Below, piece by piece: positions 25,922 to 34,422 of a stretch of DNA of 64,000 nt. This DNA is from Algoriphagus litoralis (GTDB taxonomy: Bacteria; Bacteroidota; Bacteroidia; Cytophagales; Cyclobacteriaceae), in the NCBI RefSeq assembly GCF_003259255.1, contig NZ_QGOL01000009.1:248001-312000 (forward strand), read 5' to 3'. Within the stretch, counting starts at the first letter, position 1; each line of letters begins with the position of its first letter. The position numbers and the translations under genes were made by a program. The notes under the pieces were generated by a model. The model saw nothing but the letters and a program-made list of their open reading frames with translations, did not search any database and was not told the DNA's origin.

Positions 25922-26536
25922 CAGAATTAGAAAATGATTTGATCTAAAGTAGGATACTTCGAATCAATTCCACAAACCGACGATAAAAATTATCAGACTA
26001 GTACTGAGCCATTGGAATCCCTTAACTTAACTTCCTGATCCTGATTCTTGCTTCTTGAATGATATGATCCATTTTTTGCTTTACAGCTTTTGACCTAAAA
26101 CAGCCATTAACCATAAAATTTGAATTTCTTGGAATCGTATTCAATACATTAGAAGAATGGTTCAATACTTGATTTTCAATTGTCAGACCGAAACCCCATA
26201 GAAGATTTCATTTGAAAGATTGAAAGACAAAAATGGTTTCTGTGCGTTTTTATTTTAATTCAAAACGAAAGGTATTCGGTATGACTGGGTGGATTGACTA
26301 GTTTCCTCCTGAAAAAATGCTCACAATGGGTAAATTATTAGACATTTTGAAGCCCTTTTGCAGAATGGCTGTTTCATTTAGTTTTGATTATTTTAGGAGC
26401 AAAGCATTTAAAAGCTTTTGAAAGAATGGAAAGATTTTTTCATCGACCTAAAGGTGAAAGAAAACCAAAACACTGATTTTACTCGATTTCCGGTTTAAAC
26501 TGAATTGAGCATTACCTATTTCTAACTGAATATAAA
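25922..26536. other. intergenic region, nothing recognised
   Basis: These 615 bp lie between the divergently transcribed protease and antiporter genes and must hold both promoters. No open frame, long repeat or structured RNA could be supported. Confidence 0.5.
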
Positions 26537-27844
26537 ATGGAGTTTCTGGAGAGTTTAGCATTTTTTGATCCATACGAAATTCTTCTATTAGCTCTAGGTC
26601 TGGCAATTCTTGCCGCAACTTACCTCCCAAGATTTCTATCTACATTTCCCATATCAATGCCCATGGTAGTCCTAGCTTTAGGACTTTTTACCAGTTTTTT
26701 TTCCTTAAACCTTGATCCGGGTTTCATGTATTCTCAAACCAAGCTAATGGAACATGTGACCGAATTGGCGGTCATCATAGCTTTGATGGAAGCAGGCCTG
26801 AAGATCGACCGGTTGTTTGATTGGAAATCATGGAGAATACCCTGGAGACTGTTAGGTGTCACGATGCCATTGACAATATTGTTCGTTTGGATAGCGGGAT
26901 GGTGGGCAGGAGGTCTTGTATCTTCGACAGCTTTATTGTTAGGATCTGTCATCGCACCGAGTGACCCGGTATTGGCAAGTGATATCCAAGTGGGAGGGCC
27001 AAATCAAGGTGCAAAAGATGAAGAGACAGGAAAAGAGGAATCGGAAGCAAAGAAAGAAGAAGATGAAGTAAGATTTTCTCTTACCTCAGAGGCTGGTTTG
27101 AATGATGGATTGGCTTTTCCGTTTACTTACCTGGCAATATTCATCGCTGCATCGGGCTTTAGTCAAGAATTAGTATGGTCTTGGCTTGGCACCCATGTTA
27201 TTTTTAAAATTGGGGTTGGAATAGCAATAGGGTATTTAGGCGGTCGGGTAGCAGGCAGATATTTTTTAAATACTTCAGCCTACAGCCATCAATCTAAAGC
27301 AATTTCAGGATTAGCTTCCTTGGCCCTGACACTTATCATTTACGGGTTGACTGAGCTTGTAGCAGGCTATGGATTTATTGCAGTTTTCGTAGGAGCCCTT
27401 ACTTTGAGACAATTTGATCCTGATCATTTTCAGCATTCTCATCTTCATGGTTTTATTGAAAAGACCCAGCGTGTGTTTACCGCCAGTATGATTCTGATTT
27501 TGGGAATCATTGTGGGTCAGGGAATATTGGCAGAAGTAACGATTGAAGAGATCCTGATCACGATAGTAATTGTATTTATCATTCGGCCTGTGGCAGGAAT
27601 TTTTGGGCTGATTGGGGCCAAGCTTCCAAAAATGGAAAAGTGGGCAATCAGCTTTTTGGGGCTTAGAGGGATAGGCTCCCTGTATTATTTCTATTATGCC
27701 ATTAACCAGCAGGAGTTTGAAGGTCAAAACTCAGTTTTGAATATAATCCTGCTCACGATACTCTTTTCTATTGTAATCCACGGAATACTTGCTCCATTGA
27801 TTATAAAGCGACTGGAGAAATCAAAATCTAGCCTTCAATCCTGA
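26537..27844 (+). CDS. CPA1-type cation:proton antiporter
   Basis: This 435-residue integral membrane protein has about 12 hydrophobic segments. The family signatures are APSDPVLAS (residues 140-148), followed by TSEAGLNDGLAFPF with the exchange-site ND pair at 189-190. Between them lies a highly charged insert (about residues 155-177, rich in Glu and Lys), which interrupts an otherwise hydrophobic domain. It most likely exchanges Na+ or K+ for H+ at the inner membrane; ion preference is not readable. The gene stands alone with long gaps on both sides. Confidence 0.9.
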   Translation: MEFLESLAFFDPYEILLLALGLAILAATYLPRFLSTFPISMPMVVLALGLFTSFFSLNLDPGFMYSQTKLMEHVTELAVIIALMEAGLKIDRLFDWKSWRIPWRLLGVTMPLTILFVWIAGWWAGGLVSSTALLLGSVIAPSDPVLASDIQVGGPNQGAKDEETGKEESEAKKEEDEVRFSLTSEAGLNDGLAFPFTYLAIFIAASGFSQELVWSWLGTHVIFKIGVGIAIGYLGGRVAGRYFLNTSAYSHQSKAISGLASLALTLIIYGLTELVAGYGFIAVFVGALTLRQFDPDHFQHSHLHGFIEKTQRVFTASMILILGIIVGQGILAEVTIEEILITIVIVFIIRPVAGIFGLIGAKLPKMEKWAISFLGLRGIGSLYYFYYAINQQEFEGQNSVLNIILLTILFSIVIHGILAPLIIKRLEKSKSSLQS

Positions 27845-28219
27845 GCGGATTTGATAATCTCGTTTCCTAATCCTAATCATTTATTGATACTAGAGCCTCT
27901 ATACTTGGTGCTAAAAAATACTTTCTGCCTTACTTCTCTGCTCTTTTATCTAAAAATAGCCAATGGCGCCTCCTCACGGCTTCTTGATCATATCAAACCT
28001 CAATTGTGCATTTAATTAAGCAATTGGGTTGAAGGTCCATCTGCTGGGTCAATTAAACTGGCACATTTTCGTCACCGGTCAAGGGAGGCATCATCAGCTT
28101 TACTAGAACTCAGTCTTCCTCTTTAAAAAAGAGTGTATTCTTCTAATTGTCCATTAAACTGGGAAATAACTCAGAGAGCAAATCCTAAGCGAGGGTACGC
28201 AAAGGATCTTCGCTTTTAC
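27845..28219. other. intergenic region, nothing recognised
   Basis: These 375 bp lie between convergent genes. Only a short palindrome, CTCTTTAAAAAAGAG around 28120, was noticed. No gene is supported. Confidence 0.45.
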
Positions 28220-28711
28220 TCAAAAATCTGTTTCCGTATTTTCATTTGGGTTTGAACCTTTTTTTTCATTCGACAGACTTGATTTGTCGGCGTCATGTCC
28301 TGGACGATAGGGGTCATCCACTTCCCGGGTAGGCTCCTTGATAATGGATCCTTCTTCATCTACCAAGTAATTGTTTTCTTCTTCTTCTTCAATCTCCTTG
28401 TACGGATCTGGTTGCTTTTCATCTTCAGGCAGATGACCTTCTGTGTCGGTGTGGATTCGATTGGGATCAGATACTTTTTCTACAGATCTGTCCTCCTGTT
28501 CTTGGTCACTGTCCTTTTTTTTGGAAGGAACTTGGTGATCATCCATTTTGCTGTTTTGAAAGAAATTTTGATGATTTTGATCCAAATGACGAAAGTATAA
28601 TACACTATCGTAGTTACGCCTCCGATAGTGGCTTTGCGTGGCCACTTGATTTTTTGGAGCTTGATTTTCCAAAACAGCGGAAGAATCTGAATTTACGTTT
28701 GTAGTAGTCAT
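28220..28711 (-). CDS. hydrophilic, probably disordered acidic protein
   Basis: This 163-residue protein has almost no hydrophobic core. It is rich in Asp, Glu, Asn, Gln, Ser and Pro, with a central run of glutamates (KEIEEEEENNYL) and repeated DPxR/DPYK-like motifs (DPNR, DPYKEI, DDPYRPGHD). There is no signal peptide. The composition suggests an intrinsically disordered stress or hydration-type protein, but no family is recognised. It is a lone gene on the minus strand with gaps of 375-408 bp on both sides. Confidence 0.6.
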   Translation of the reverse strand: MTTTNVNSDSSAVLENQAPKNQVATQSHYRRRNYDSVLYFRHLDQNHQNFFQNSKMDDHQVPSKKKDSDQEQEDRSVEKVSDPNRIHTDTEGHLPEDEKQPDPYKEIEEEEENNYLVDEEGSIIKEPTREVDDPYRPGHDADKSSLSNEKKGSNPNENTETDF

Positions 28712-29119
28712 GGTTATTTGCTTTACGGTTCATAGAAAAGAAAACCAAAAGTCAATCCGAAAAAAGCCTCTGCCAGGAATTCCAAAGAAATCAGCCGATT
28801 TTGAATCGCTGGAAAAATAAATTATTAGAAATGATTTCGATTGCCGGGATAATTAAAGAATGAGAGGTGTGGAAAATTAACCCTGAATTCCACAGGATGG
28901 GAAAATACTGCACCATAACAGCTGTTTCCTTTAGAAGAAATTGGGAGAGACCCTCAATAAAGTCCACCTCACGATCACTGCGCTTGTCTACAAATCGAGG
29001 CCATTTTGACCAAGTGGCAGAGAAGCGGATAAACTGATTTCTTGTATTGAGGAATCAAAAACCCCTTCCCATAGAAAGGGATTTTGAATTCAGGTGCGGC
29101 AGATCTACTGATGCCTCAA
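28712..29119. other. intergenic region with one terminator
   Basis: 408 bp without a gene. The only structure seen is the hairpin at 29057-29083 that ends the DUF2490 gene. Confidence 0.45.
29057..29083 (-). terminator. probable intrinsic terminator
   Basis: On the minus strand CCCTTTC/GGAAGGGG forms a short imperfect stem followed by GTTTTTG. It lies 37-63 bp after the DUF2490 stop. Confidence 0.5.
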
Positions 29120-29815
29120 TCAGAACGTATGATGAATACTAAATTGTGCTTGAGCTTTACTGTAGCTATCTACGGTCTGATTCATCCAGCCTACCTGAGT
29201 TCTTAGGTTGTCTTTGATTCCATATCCTAAACCCAGATAGGTTCTGTTTCTGTCGAAATACTGCACTGTTCTCCCATTACCGATGGATTTTTGCCCATTT
29301 ATGAAAATTTCATTGTATAGCGCCAGATAGACAGTTTTTTTCTCCAGGGCGGTTTTATTCAGCGGGATATTGAGCAATACATTATACCGGTACCGGGTTC
29401 GAAAATCCTGATTTTCGACCCAACGCTGCTCATATCTAAACCGGTGAGTGAAGTAAAACCGTTCCCCGACTTTCTGGGGTAGCAGTGCCTCTTGGTAGAT
29501 TCGATGTTCGATAGCATTTTCCCGGCTTTCACCAAATTCTCCAGAGGAGATAAAACCATACCCAAGCGTCAAGGTGACTCCTGTATTGACCGGCCGATAG
29601 GTGAGGCCGGTTCGTAGAAGCAATTGCTCTTTATCCGAGCCAAAATTCCAATAGCGAAATTGGTAATCACCCTGAATTCCAAACCTACTTTTTTCAAAGG
29701 GCTTGTTAAAGAAATACATGTACCATGCTCCCAGCTGGTCATCGTCCACTTGCGTTTGTGCTTTGCTTGAAAAAATGGACAGTGACACTACGATCGATAG
29801 AAAGAGTTTTTTCAT
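29120..29815 (-). CDS. DUF2490 outer-membrane beta-barrel protein
   Basis: This 231-residue protein has a signal peptide (MKKLFLSIVVSLSIFSSKAQ). The mature part is built of alternating polar and aromatic strands (LGAWYMYFFNKPFEKSRFG..., RYEQRWVENQDFRTRYRYN, ending in FSIHHTF with a terminal Phe), typical of DUF2490 small outer-membrane barrels. Its function is unknown in the family. It lies downstream of the exported carbonic anhydrase gene, separated by a 78-bp palindrome, so cotranscription is possible but may be attenuated. Confidence 0.85.
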   Translation of the reverse strand: MKKLFLSIVVSLSIFSSKAQTQVDDDQLGAWYMYFFNKPFEKSRFGIQGDYQFRYWNFGSDKEQLLLRTGLTYRPVNTGVTLTLGYGFISSGEFGESRENAIEHRIYQEALLPQKVGERFYFTHRFRYEQRWVENQDFRTRYRYNVLLNIPLNKTALEKKTVYLALYNEIFINGQKSIGNGRTVQYFDRNRTYLGLGYGIKDNLRTQVGWMNQTVDSYSKAQAQFSIHHTF

Positions 29816-29830
29816 TTTTGGATAAGGTAA

Positions 29831-29908
29831 GGGCTATCTCAAAATGCTACTGGATCATTTACCTGTGACAAATTCAATTGTGAATGATTAGCGCTTTTGA
29901 GACAGCCT
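29831..29908. repeat. 78-bp imperfect palindrome
   Basis: GGCTATCTCAAAA (29832-29844) pairs with TTTTGAGACAGCC (29895-29907) with one mismatch. Inside, ATCATTTA/TGAATGAT and TGACAA/TTGTGA continue the pairing. The GGCTGTCTCAAAA end is reminiscent of insertion-sequence terminal repeats, so this may be a MITE, or a processing/terminator element between the two genes. Confidence 0.65.
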
Positions 29909-29926
29909 CTTTTGATTTTAAATCGA

Positions 29927-30688
29927 TTAATTGGCAAATTTTGGTAAGCTTGTAATAGTCTCTTCGATAAAGTTGACATACCCTGTCTTCAGATCATATA
30001 CCGCGCCTACGATCAAAACTTCGCCTTTTTCTGCCTTCCTGCTTAGGACAGGCTCCAAGTTACGTAGCATCTTGACTTGCTCAATTACATTTTCACGAAT
30101 GGCAAAATCCAAAGCCTCTGCTGGTGCAAGATTTGCTGCTTTTGCCCGAAGCGAAGCTGGTTTAATGGCATTGATCAGCGTGACTACATGCCCTGGAGGA
30201 TTCTCAGGTAGTTTCATGGCAGCATCTACGGCTCCACAGGATTGATGACCCAACACCACGATTAAGTTGGTCTTCAAGACAACTGTAGCATATTCAATAG
30301 TTCCAAAAGAGGCTTCAGCCATCACCTGACCGGCAGTTCTCGTGATGAAAAGATCACCTACCCCCTGATCAAAGATAATTTCATTGGGAACACGGCTGTC
30401 CGCACAGCCAATGATGGTTGCAAATGGGGCTTGTCCTTTTTCAGTGTTTTTGAGGTCAATATCCGCTTGCCTTGGCTTGACACTTTTATCTTCAGCAAAC
30501 CTTCGATTTCCATAAATCAGCTTTTTTAAGCCATAATATGGGTCAAGGTATGCACTGTCACGATCTGCGAAATATTGGTTTTTCTCTAGTTTCAGCAGAC
30601 TGTCTATGACGGTTTGTGCAGCTGCATTTCCGGAAAATGCAAGGAATAACAGGACGCCAGCTACTGCTAGCTTTGAGTTTAGTTTCAT
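29927..30688 (-). CDS. exported beta-carbonic anhydrase
   Basis: The ATG at 30686-30688 starts a good signal peptide (MKLNSKLAVAGVLLFLAFSGNAAAQ); an upstream ATG would add 10 residues. The 253-residue protein shows beta-class carbonic anhydrase ligands: C95, D97 and R99 in GCADSRVP, then H148 and C151 in LGHQSCGA. It interconverts CO2 and bicarbonate. Bacterial beta enzymes are usually cytoplasmic, so the clear signal peptide implies a periplasmic location. The N-terminal extension after the signal (VIDSLLKLEKNQYFADRDSAYLDPYYG) is additional. The DUF2490 gene follows. Confidence 0.93.
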   Translation of the reverse strand: MKLNSKLAVAGVLLFLAFSGNAAAQTVIDSLLKLEKNQYFADRDSAYLDPYYGLKKLIYGNRRFAEDKSVKPRQADIDLKNTEKGQAPFATIIGCADSRVPNEIIFDQGVGDLFITRTAGQVMAEASFGTIEYATVVLKTNLIVVLGHQSCGAVDAAMKLPENPPGHVVTLINAIKPASLRAKAANLAPAEALDFAIRENVIEQVKMLRNLEPVLSRKAEKGEVLIVGAVYDLKTGYVNFIEETITSLPKFAN

Positions 30689-30880
30689 AGAATGAAGATT
30701 AAATACTGTCTTACCCATTTAACAATCCATTAGTCAAAAATGGATCTTTGAGCTACTCTCTCTTAGGGTAGAAGTATTGTTTTTAGATAAGATTTAGCGA
30801 TCGATGGATCATACAGGAATCCCGAAGAAGAATTCTAGAATGAAGCAATCGAGATAAAATTGGAATTTATAGAGCTGGGC

Positions 30881-31195
30881 TTATGAGCAAAAAAAACACT
30901 CTGGAGGGAGATCAATAGCTAAAAAAGGGGAGTAGGACTTTTTCAAAATATACTTGTCAGCATGTTTTAAAACTAACCCAAAACCAAAGCTTATACTTGG
31001 TTTTTTGTGGAAATAATTATCCAAATTTTCATCTTTTTCATTTTTCTCTTCCTCACTGTCAAAATCTACTAATTCAAAATGTCCAACTATTCCGGCATTC
31101 GAAAGACTATCAGCTCCTTTAAGTCCAATGGAGACTAAGAGACTTAGTGAAAAAAGAAGTACAAATGAATGAGATATTCGCAAAATCTGAGGCAT
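30881..31195 (-). CDS. small exported protein, unknown function
   Basis: This 104-residue protein has an N-terminal hydrophobic segment (ISHSFVLLFSLSLLVSIGLKGADS) that may be a signal peptide. An acidic stretch (FDSEEEKNEKDENLD) and a C-terminal part with two cysteines (PPECFFCS) follow. No family was recognised. A near-perfect 28-bp palindrome ends four bases before its ATG. It has no close neighbour on the same strand. Confidence 0.5.
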   Translation of the reverse strand: MPQILRISHSFVLLFSLSLLVSIGLKGADSLSNAGIVGHFELVDFDSEEEKNEKDENLDNYFHKKPSISFGFGLVLKHADKYILKKSYSPFLAIDLPPECFFCS

Positions 31196-31199
31196 TTAC

Positions 31200-31227
31200 A
31201 ACCAAACCTGAAATTTCAGATTTGGTT
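31200..31227. promoter_or_regulatory. 28-bp palindrome directly upstream of a start codon
   Basis: AACCAAACCTGAAA pairs with TTTCAGATTTGGTT with a single mismatched pair. The hairpin ends four bases before the ATG (31193-31195) of the small exported gene. It could be an operator, or a 5' UTR hairpin hiding or protecting the start; no T run follows on the minus strand. Confidence 0.55.
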
Positions 31228-31386
31228 TGAGAACGGTATAAAAAAAATTGATGAAGCCTCTAAAATCGATTGATTCTCAGAAGCCTCAATCTATTCACGC
31301 TCCTTGTGACAAAAAGGAAAGCGATAAACTCCTAAACCCGATTTCAATCTTTTCAACTTTCAGATCCTGGAAACGGAATACGGCTC

Positions 31387-32943
31387 TCAATTCCCAAAAA
31401 CCTCTTTTATAGCCTCCAAATAGCTGAATCCGTGCCCCTCTGTCGGTTCGATGTAATTGCCCTCCAGGTATTCGTTCCAGCAGCAGATCATCACCGTGTT
31501 GCCATTGGCCGGACGGTATTTCCTGGAGACTTGTTGGGCTTCTTTGAGTTTGGCGGTGAAGGAAGACTTGTCGCTATGGACTTTGTCTTTGTAGGGCTCA
31601 GAAGGGAATCCAGTCGATTGGGGCCAGGTACCTCCTGCAGGACGCATATCCCAGCCCATGGCCACGGGTACTTGGTATTCGAAAGTAGGATCTCCTTTGA
31701 ACTTTTCGCTCCACATGTTCCAATGTCCTCTATATGTTTCCCGCATATCGGCAAAGGAGCGATTGTCTTTTTCCATAAAGTTATGATAGACATAGGCGGT
31801 CATTCCTTCAAATCCCATCGACTTAAGTCGGGGTACAAATTCCTGTAAAAGCATGCGCTTTTGGTATTCTCCTCCTTCCCAGGGTTGATTTGGATTATTG
31901 GGTTTCCAGAGTGTGGGCAAACCATACATTCGCTCCCGCTCGAGCATAGGTCCTGCCATCACTGCGATGAATTTGATTCCCGGCAGCCCAGATTTTTTGG
32001 CGGTAGCCTGAGAGAGCTCCAAGAGATCGTTTAAAGTCAACCCATAGTATGCAGCTCTAGATTCCGCATCTTGAGGAAAATAAAAATAGACCACGGGACG
32101 TCCATCCTCAGCCTTGAGGTAGTCTGCTCGGGAGAAATACTGATCAATCCAGAGCTGGGTGATTTTTTGGTGCACTTGAAGATAAAGTTCTTTGGTAGGC
32201 TTTTCTCCTTCATAATTTGCCTTTCGAGCGAGTTCTTCAGGTGAGCCGATTTTCAGCCAGAGTTTCCAGCGTTCATCAGAATCATCACACCAATTGATGG
32301 CGAACTTCATTTGTTCTGCTTTCGGGAGTTTGGCGTTTTCTGCCAATAGCACTTCCAACTGATCTCCCCATTCAACCAGTCCAGGCACTGCCACGCGACC
32401 ATCCCGATTTGGATCAATTTTGCCTCCTTTGGGATAATAGATTTTTGACTGGGGACCAAAGTAGAGATGGTGATAATAATGCCTTCCAAAAAACCAATCG
32501 TAAGCAAAAAAATCAATCCCGTAGCTTTTCATGAATTGAAGTTGTTTCCGCGCTACTTCTGGATCTGTCCGTTTGTAGAAGCCCTTGAGTTCTTTGATGG
32601 GTTTCCGGTTTAGATAGGGGCCTTCATAAGGATACTTGGAGTTGTAGATCCTACCCTTAGGACCCCAAATCCCGGGATTCTGAAGGCTGGAACAGTTTTT
32701 AGGATCTTGGAGACATGACCAAAAGCTATCGCGGTCTACTGCGGGGTCAGGAGAAGTATTCCAAGAAGGCATAAAATAAACCCCAACCAATTCATCAGGA
32801 TCATCATCGGAAAAAGCAACAAAGCTCGCCAAAGGATTTAATTCGGCAGTTTGGGTATGAATGGCCTCTGCTGTTTTCTTTTGGCAGGCGCAAAGTAACA
32901 ACCCTATGAGGCAGGAAAAAAGAGGAATTAAAACCTTCTTCAT
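31387..32943 (-). CDS. GH99-like/WbsX-type domain lipoprotein
   Basis: The ATG at 32941-32943 gives a lipoprotein signal (MKKVLIPLFSCLIGLLLCAC, Cys20) and 518 residues. The body shows features of the glycoside hydrolase 99-like (WbsX) TIM-barrel family: GIDFFAYDWFF with clustered aromatic residues, GLPGIKFIAVMAG, and the C-terminal WNEYLEGNYIEP then GFSYLEAI. Relatives act on mannans or sit in polysaccharide loci. Here the gene is alone, between a small exported protein and a GNAT gene, so its substrate is open. Confidence 0.82.
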   Translation of the reverse strand: MKKVLIPLFSCLIGLLLCACQKKTAEAIHTQTAELNPLASFVAFSDDDPDELVGVYFMPSWNTSPDPAVDRDSFWSCLQDPKNCSSLQNPGIWGPKGRIYNSKYPYEGPYLNRKPIKELKGFYKRTDPEVARKQLQFMKSYGIDFFAYDWFFGRHYYHHLYFGPQSKIYYPKGGKIDPNRDGRVAVPGLVEWGDQLEVLLAENAKLPKAEQMKFAINWCDDSDERWKLWLKIGSPEELARKANYEGEKPTKELYLQVHQKITQLWIDQYFSRADYLKAEDGRPVVYFYFPQDAESRAAYYGLTLNDLLELSQATAKKSGLPGIKFIAVMAGPMLERERMYGLPTLWKPNNPNQPWEGGEYQKRMLLQEFVPRLKSMGFEGMTAYVYHNFMEKDNRSFADMRETYRGHWNMWSEKFKGDPTFEYQVPVAMGWDMRPAGGTWPQSTGFPSEPYKDKVHSDKSSFTAKLKEAQQVSRKYRPANGNTVMICCWNEYLEGNYIEPTEGHGFSYLEAIKEVFGN

Positions 32944-33010
32944 GGTGGTAAATTTTATTAAAACTAGTTTCAATATTTAAAATAAACCACTGATTCTCTA
33001 CATGTTTTAA

Positions 33011-33559
33011 TCAAGTCAAGCTTTTCTTCATGATTTGAATTTGCCGGTACTGAGGAAAGACCCGCTCAAAATCCAACGTATAGGTCAGTACTTTTTCAAA
33101 TCCTATTTTTTGATAAAACCGCATGGCCTGCGGCTGGCATTCCATCGCTTCCAGCCAGATCGCCTCGATGCCATTTTCAACAGCTACATTTTCACAATGG
33201 GCGAGAAGATGCTGAGCGATACCTTTTCCGTGAAAATCCGGATGCAAATAAAGCCTGTGAAGTTTCATCGCATTCGGGATCTCCACTTCCCGTGGAGAAA
33301 AGGGGAAGTCATACTTTAGAATCCCGATTTTTCGATCCGACACTTCCACAAAAAAGTAGTGGGTCAGGGATCTTTTGAGCTCTTTGTAAAGCGTGTGCGG
33401 ATTGTAAATCAGATTGACATACCAATCTCCCTCATCCGTCCAAATGTACCGATACCCCAAACGATACACTTCGTCCATTAGGGCAAATAATGTGGGTTGA
33501 TCTTCTTTTTGAACAGGAGTTAAAACAAGCCTTAGCTGGGAATCAAGGGTGATTTTCAT
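33011..33559 (-). CDS. GNAT family N-acetyltransferase
   Basis: This 182-residue protein has the GNAT fold: an N-terminal strand-helix part, the motif A strand RLYLHPDF followed by the acetyl-CoA pyrophosphate loop HGKGIAQHLL, and motif B (EAMECQPQAMRFYQKIGFE). It transfers an acetyl group to an amine, and the substrate cannot be told. The stop of the following minus-strand neighbour is not coupled. It lies just downstream of the small PRPP-synthetase-like gene (19-bp gap), so the two may be cotranscribed. Confidence 0.9.
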   Translation of the reverse strand: MKITLDSQLRLVLTPVQKEDQPTLFALMDEVYRLGYRYIWTDEGDWYVNLIYNPHTLYKELKRSLTHYFFVEVSDRKIGILKYDFPFSPREVEIPNAMKLHRLYLHPDFHGKGIAQHLLAHCENVAVENGIEAIWLEAMECQPQAMRFYQKIGFEKVLTYTLDFERVFPQYRQIQIMKKSLT

Positions 33560-33578
33560 TCCCGAAATTAAAAAAAAA

Positions 33579-33872
33579 CTACTTGAATTTTTCCATCAGT
33601 TCGGCTGTCATATCGTCCGAATATACCCCGTAAGAATTAACTACAACGCCTTTGACTTTTCCGTCCAGAGATGATATGGCATATAAGATCGCTTCATCAG
33701 AGGGATTTGTGTTTCCTTCGAATCGAAAGGTCTTATCAACTTCAAATTGAGACGGGAGCAGGCAGATATCGCCGCAGATCAAACTGTCAAATCGGATATT
33801 GAAATCTTCGGTATAGCCTTCTTTTCGGAGTTTTTCGAGAGTTTCGACGAGTGTGGTTTCGTAGTGCTGCAT
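33579..33872 (-). CDS. small protein of the so-called phosphoribosylpyrophosphate synthetase-like family
   Basis: This 97-residue protein resembles short Bacteroidota proteins usually labelled PRPP synthetase (LRKEGYTEDFNIRFDSLICG..., FEVDKTFRFEGNTNPSDEAILYAISS, VKGVVVNSYGVYSDDMTAELMEKF). It is far too short for the enzyme and has none of its motifs, so that label is probably misleading. Function is unknown. It is upstream of the GNAT gene on the same strand. Confidence 0.75.
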   Translation of the reverse strand: MQHYETTLVETLEKLRKEGYTEDFNIRFDSLICGDICLLPSQFEVDKTFRFEGNTNPSDEAILYAISSLDGKVKGVVVNSYGVYSDDMTAELMEKFK

Positions 33873-34199
33873 GGTTTTAAAAATTGGTTGCTATAGTTTA
33901 CGAGGATAAGGGAAGAAAGTGCTATTTGCAATAATAACATTTGCCACAACGTCTCAAAGGAATCAACAAGCAAATTGAGTGAAACGCTTTCCTAAATGGT
34001 TGGGCTGATTCTCCTCTAAGAGTAAAATTCGGGTTCAAACTTGGTGTAATTTTAGAGCCCTGCTTCCGATAACTATCGGGCCGGGCCTTTCGCAAAAAAG
34101 GTTTACAAAAGTTTTTTCTTGCGCCCGACCCTGTTTTGTTTTTCAACCAAATTTGTAATTTGCTTATGATGAAAGACGCTATGAAAGTAGACCAATTGC

Positions 34200-34219
34200 A
34201 TCCCGATAGCTATCGGGAT
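34200..34219. repeat. perfect 20-bp palindrome
   Basis: ATCCCGATAGCTATCGGGAT is a perfect palindrome. A related copy is at 34066-34079. This type of GATAGCTATC repeat is dispersed in Bacteroidota genomes. Confidence 0.8.
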
Positions 34220-34241
34220 GGTAAGGATATTAGGGTAGGAC

Positions 34242-34281
34242 AAGGTGTTAAGAAATCTTCCCTTTGGAAGATTTTAACCTT
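34242..34281. repeat. 40-bp imperfect hairpin
   Basis: GTTAAGAAATCTTCC (34247-34261) pairs with GGAAGATTTTAAC (34266-34278) around a CTTT loop, extended by AAGGT/ACCTT at the ends. There is no T run, so it is not an obvious terminator. Confidence 0.6.
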
Positions 34282-34422
34282 GGGGCAGTATGCAGGGCGG
34301 GCAAACTTGACCCAGCACCTACATGGATTTCAGAAGTGCTAAGGTGATAGAGAGTAAAGGGGATTTCTTTCTAAGTAAAGGAAATATTTATCCCAAGTCA
34401 AATCAAAAATATTTTAATAGTT

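Larger units (their letters stand above)
33873..34422. other. intergenic region rich in palindromes
   Basis: Besides the two elements listed separately, CCGATAACTATCGG at 34066-34079 is a second GATA-TATC palindrome. A short frame (34166-34342) runs through both palindromes and is not considered a convincing gene. The region forms the left border of the AT-rich island. Confidence 0.55.

Noticed and set aside
33579..33872. Annotation as phosphoribosylpyrophosphate synthetase
   Set aside because: Proteins of this type are often labelled so, but 97 residues without any PRPP motif cannot be that enzyme.
34136..34342. 68-codon frame at the left side of the AT-rich island
   Set aside because: It runs through a perfect 20-bp palindrome and a 40-bp hairpin, gives a protein without recognisable features and has no clear promoter or start context. 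Kept only as part of the intergenic description.
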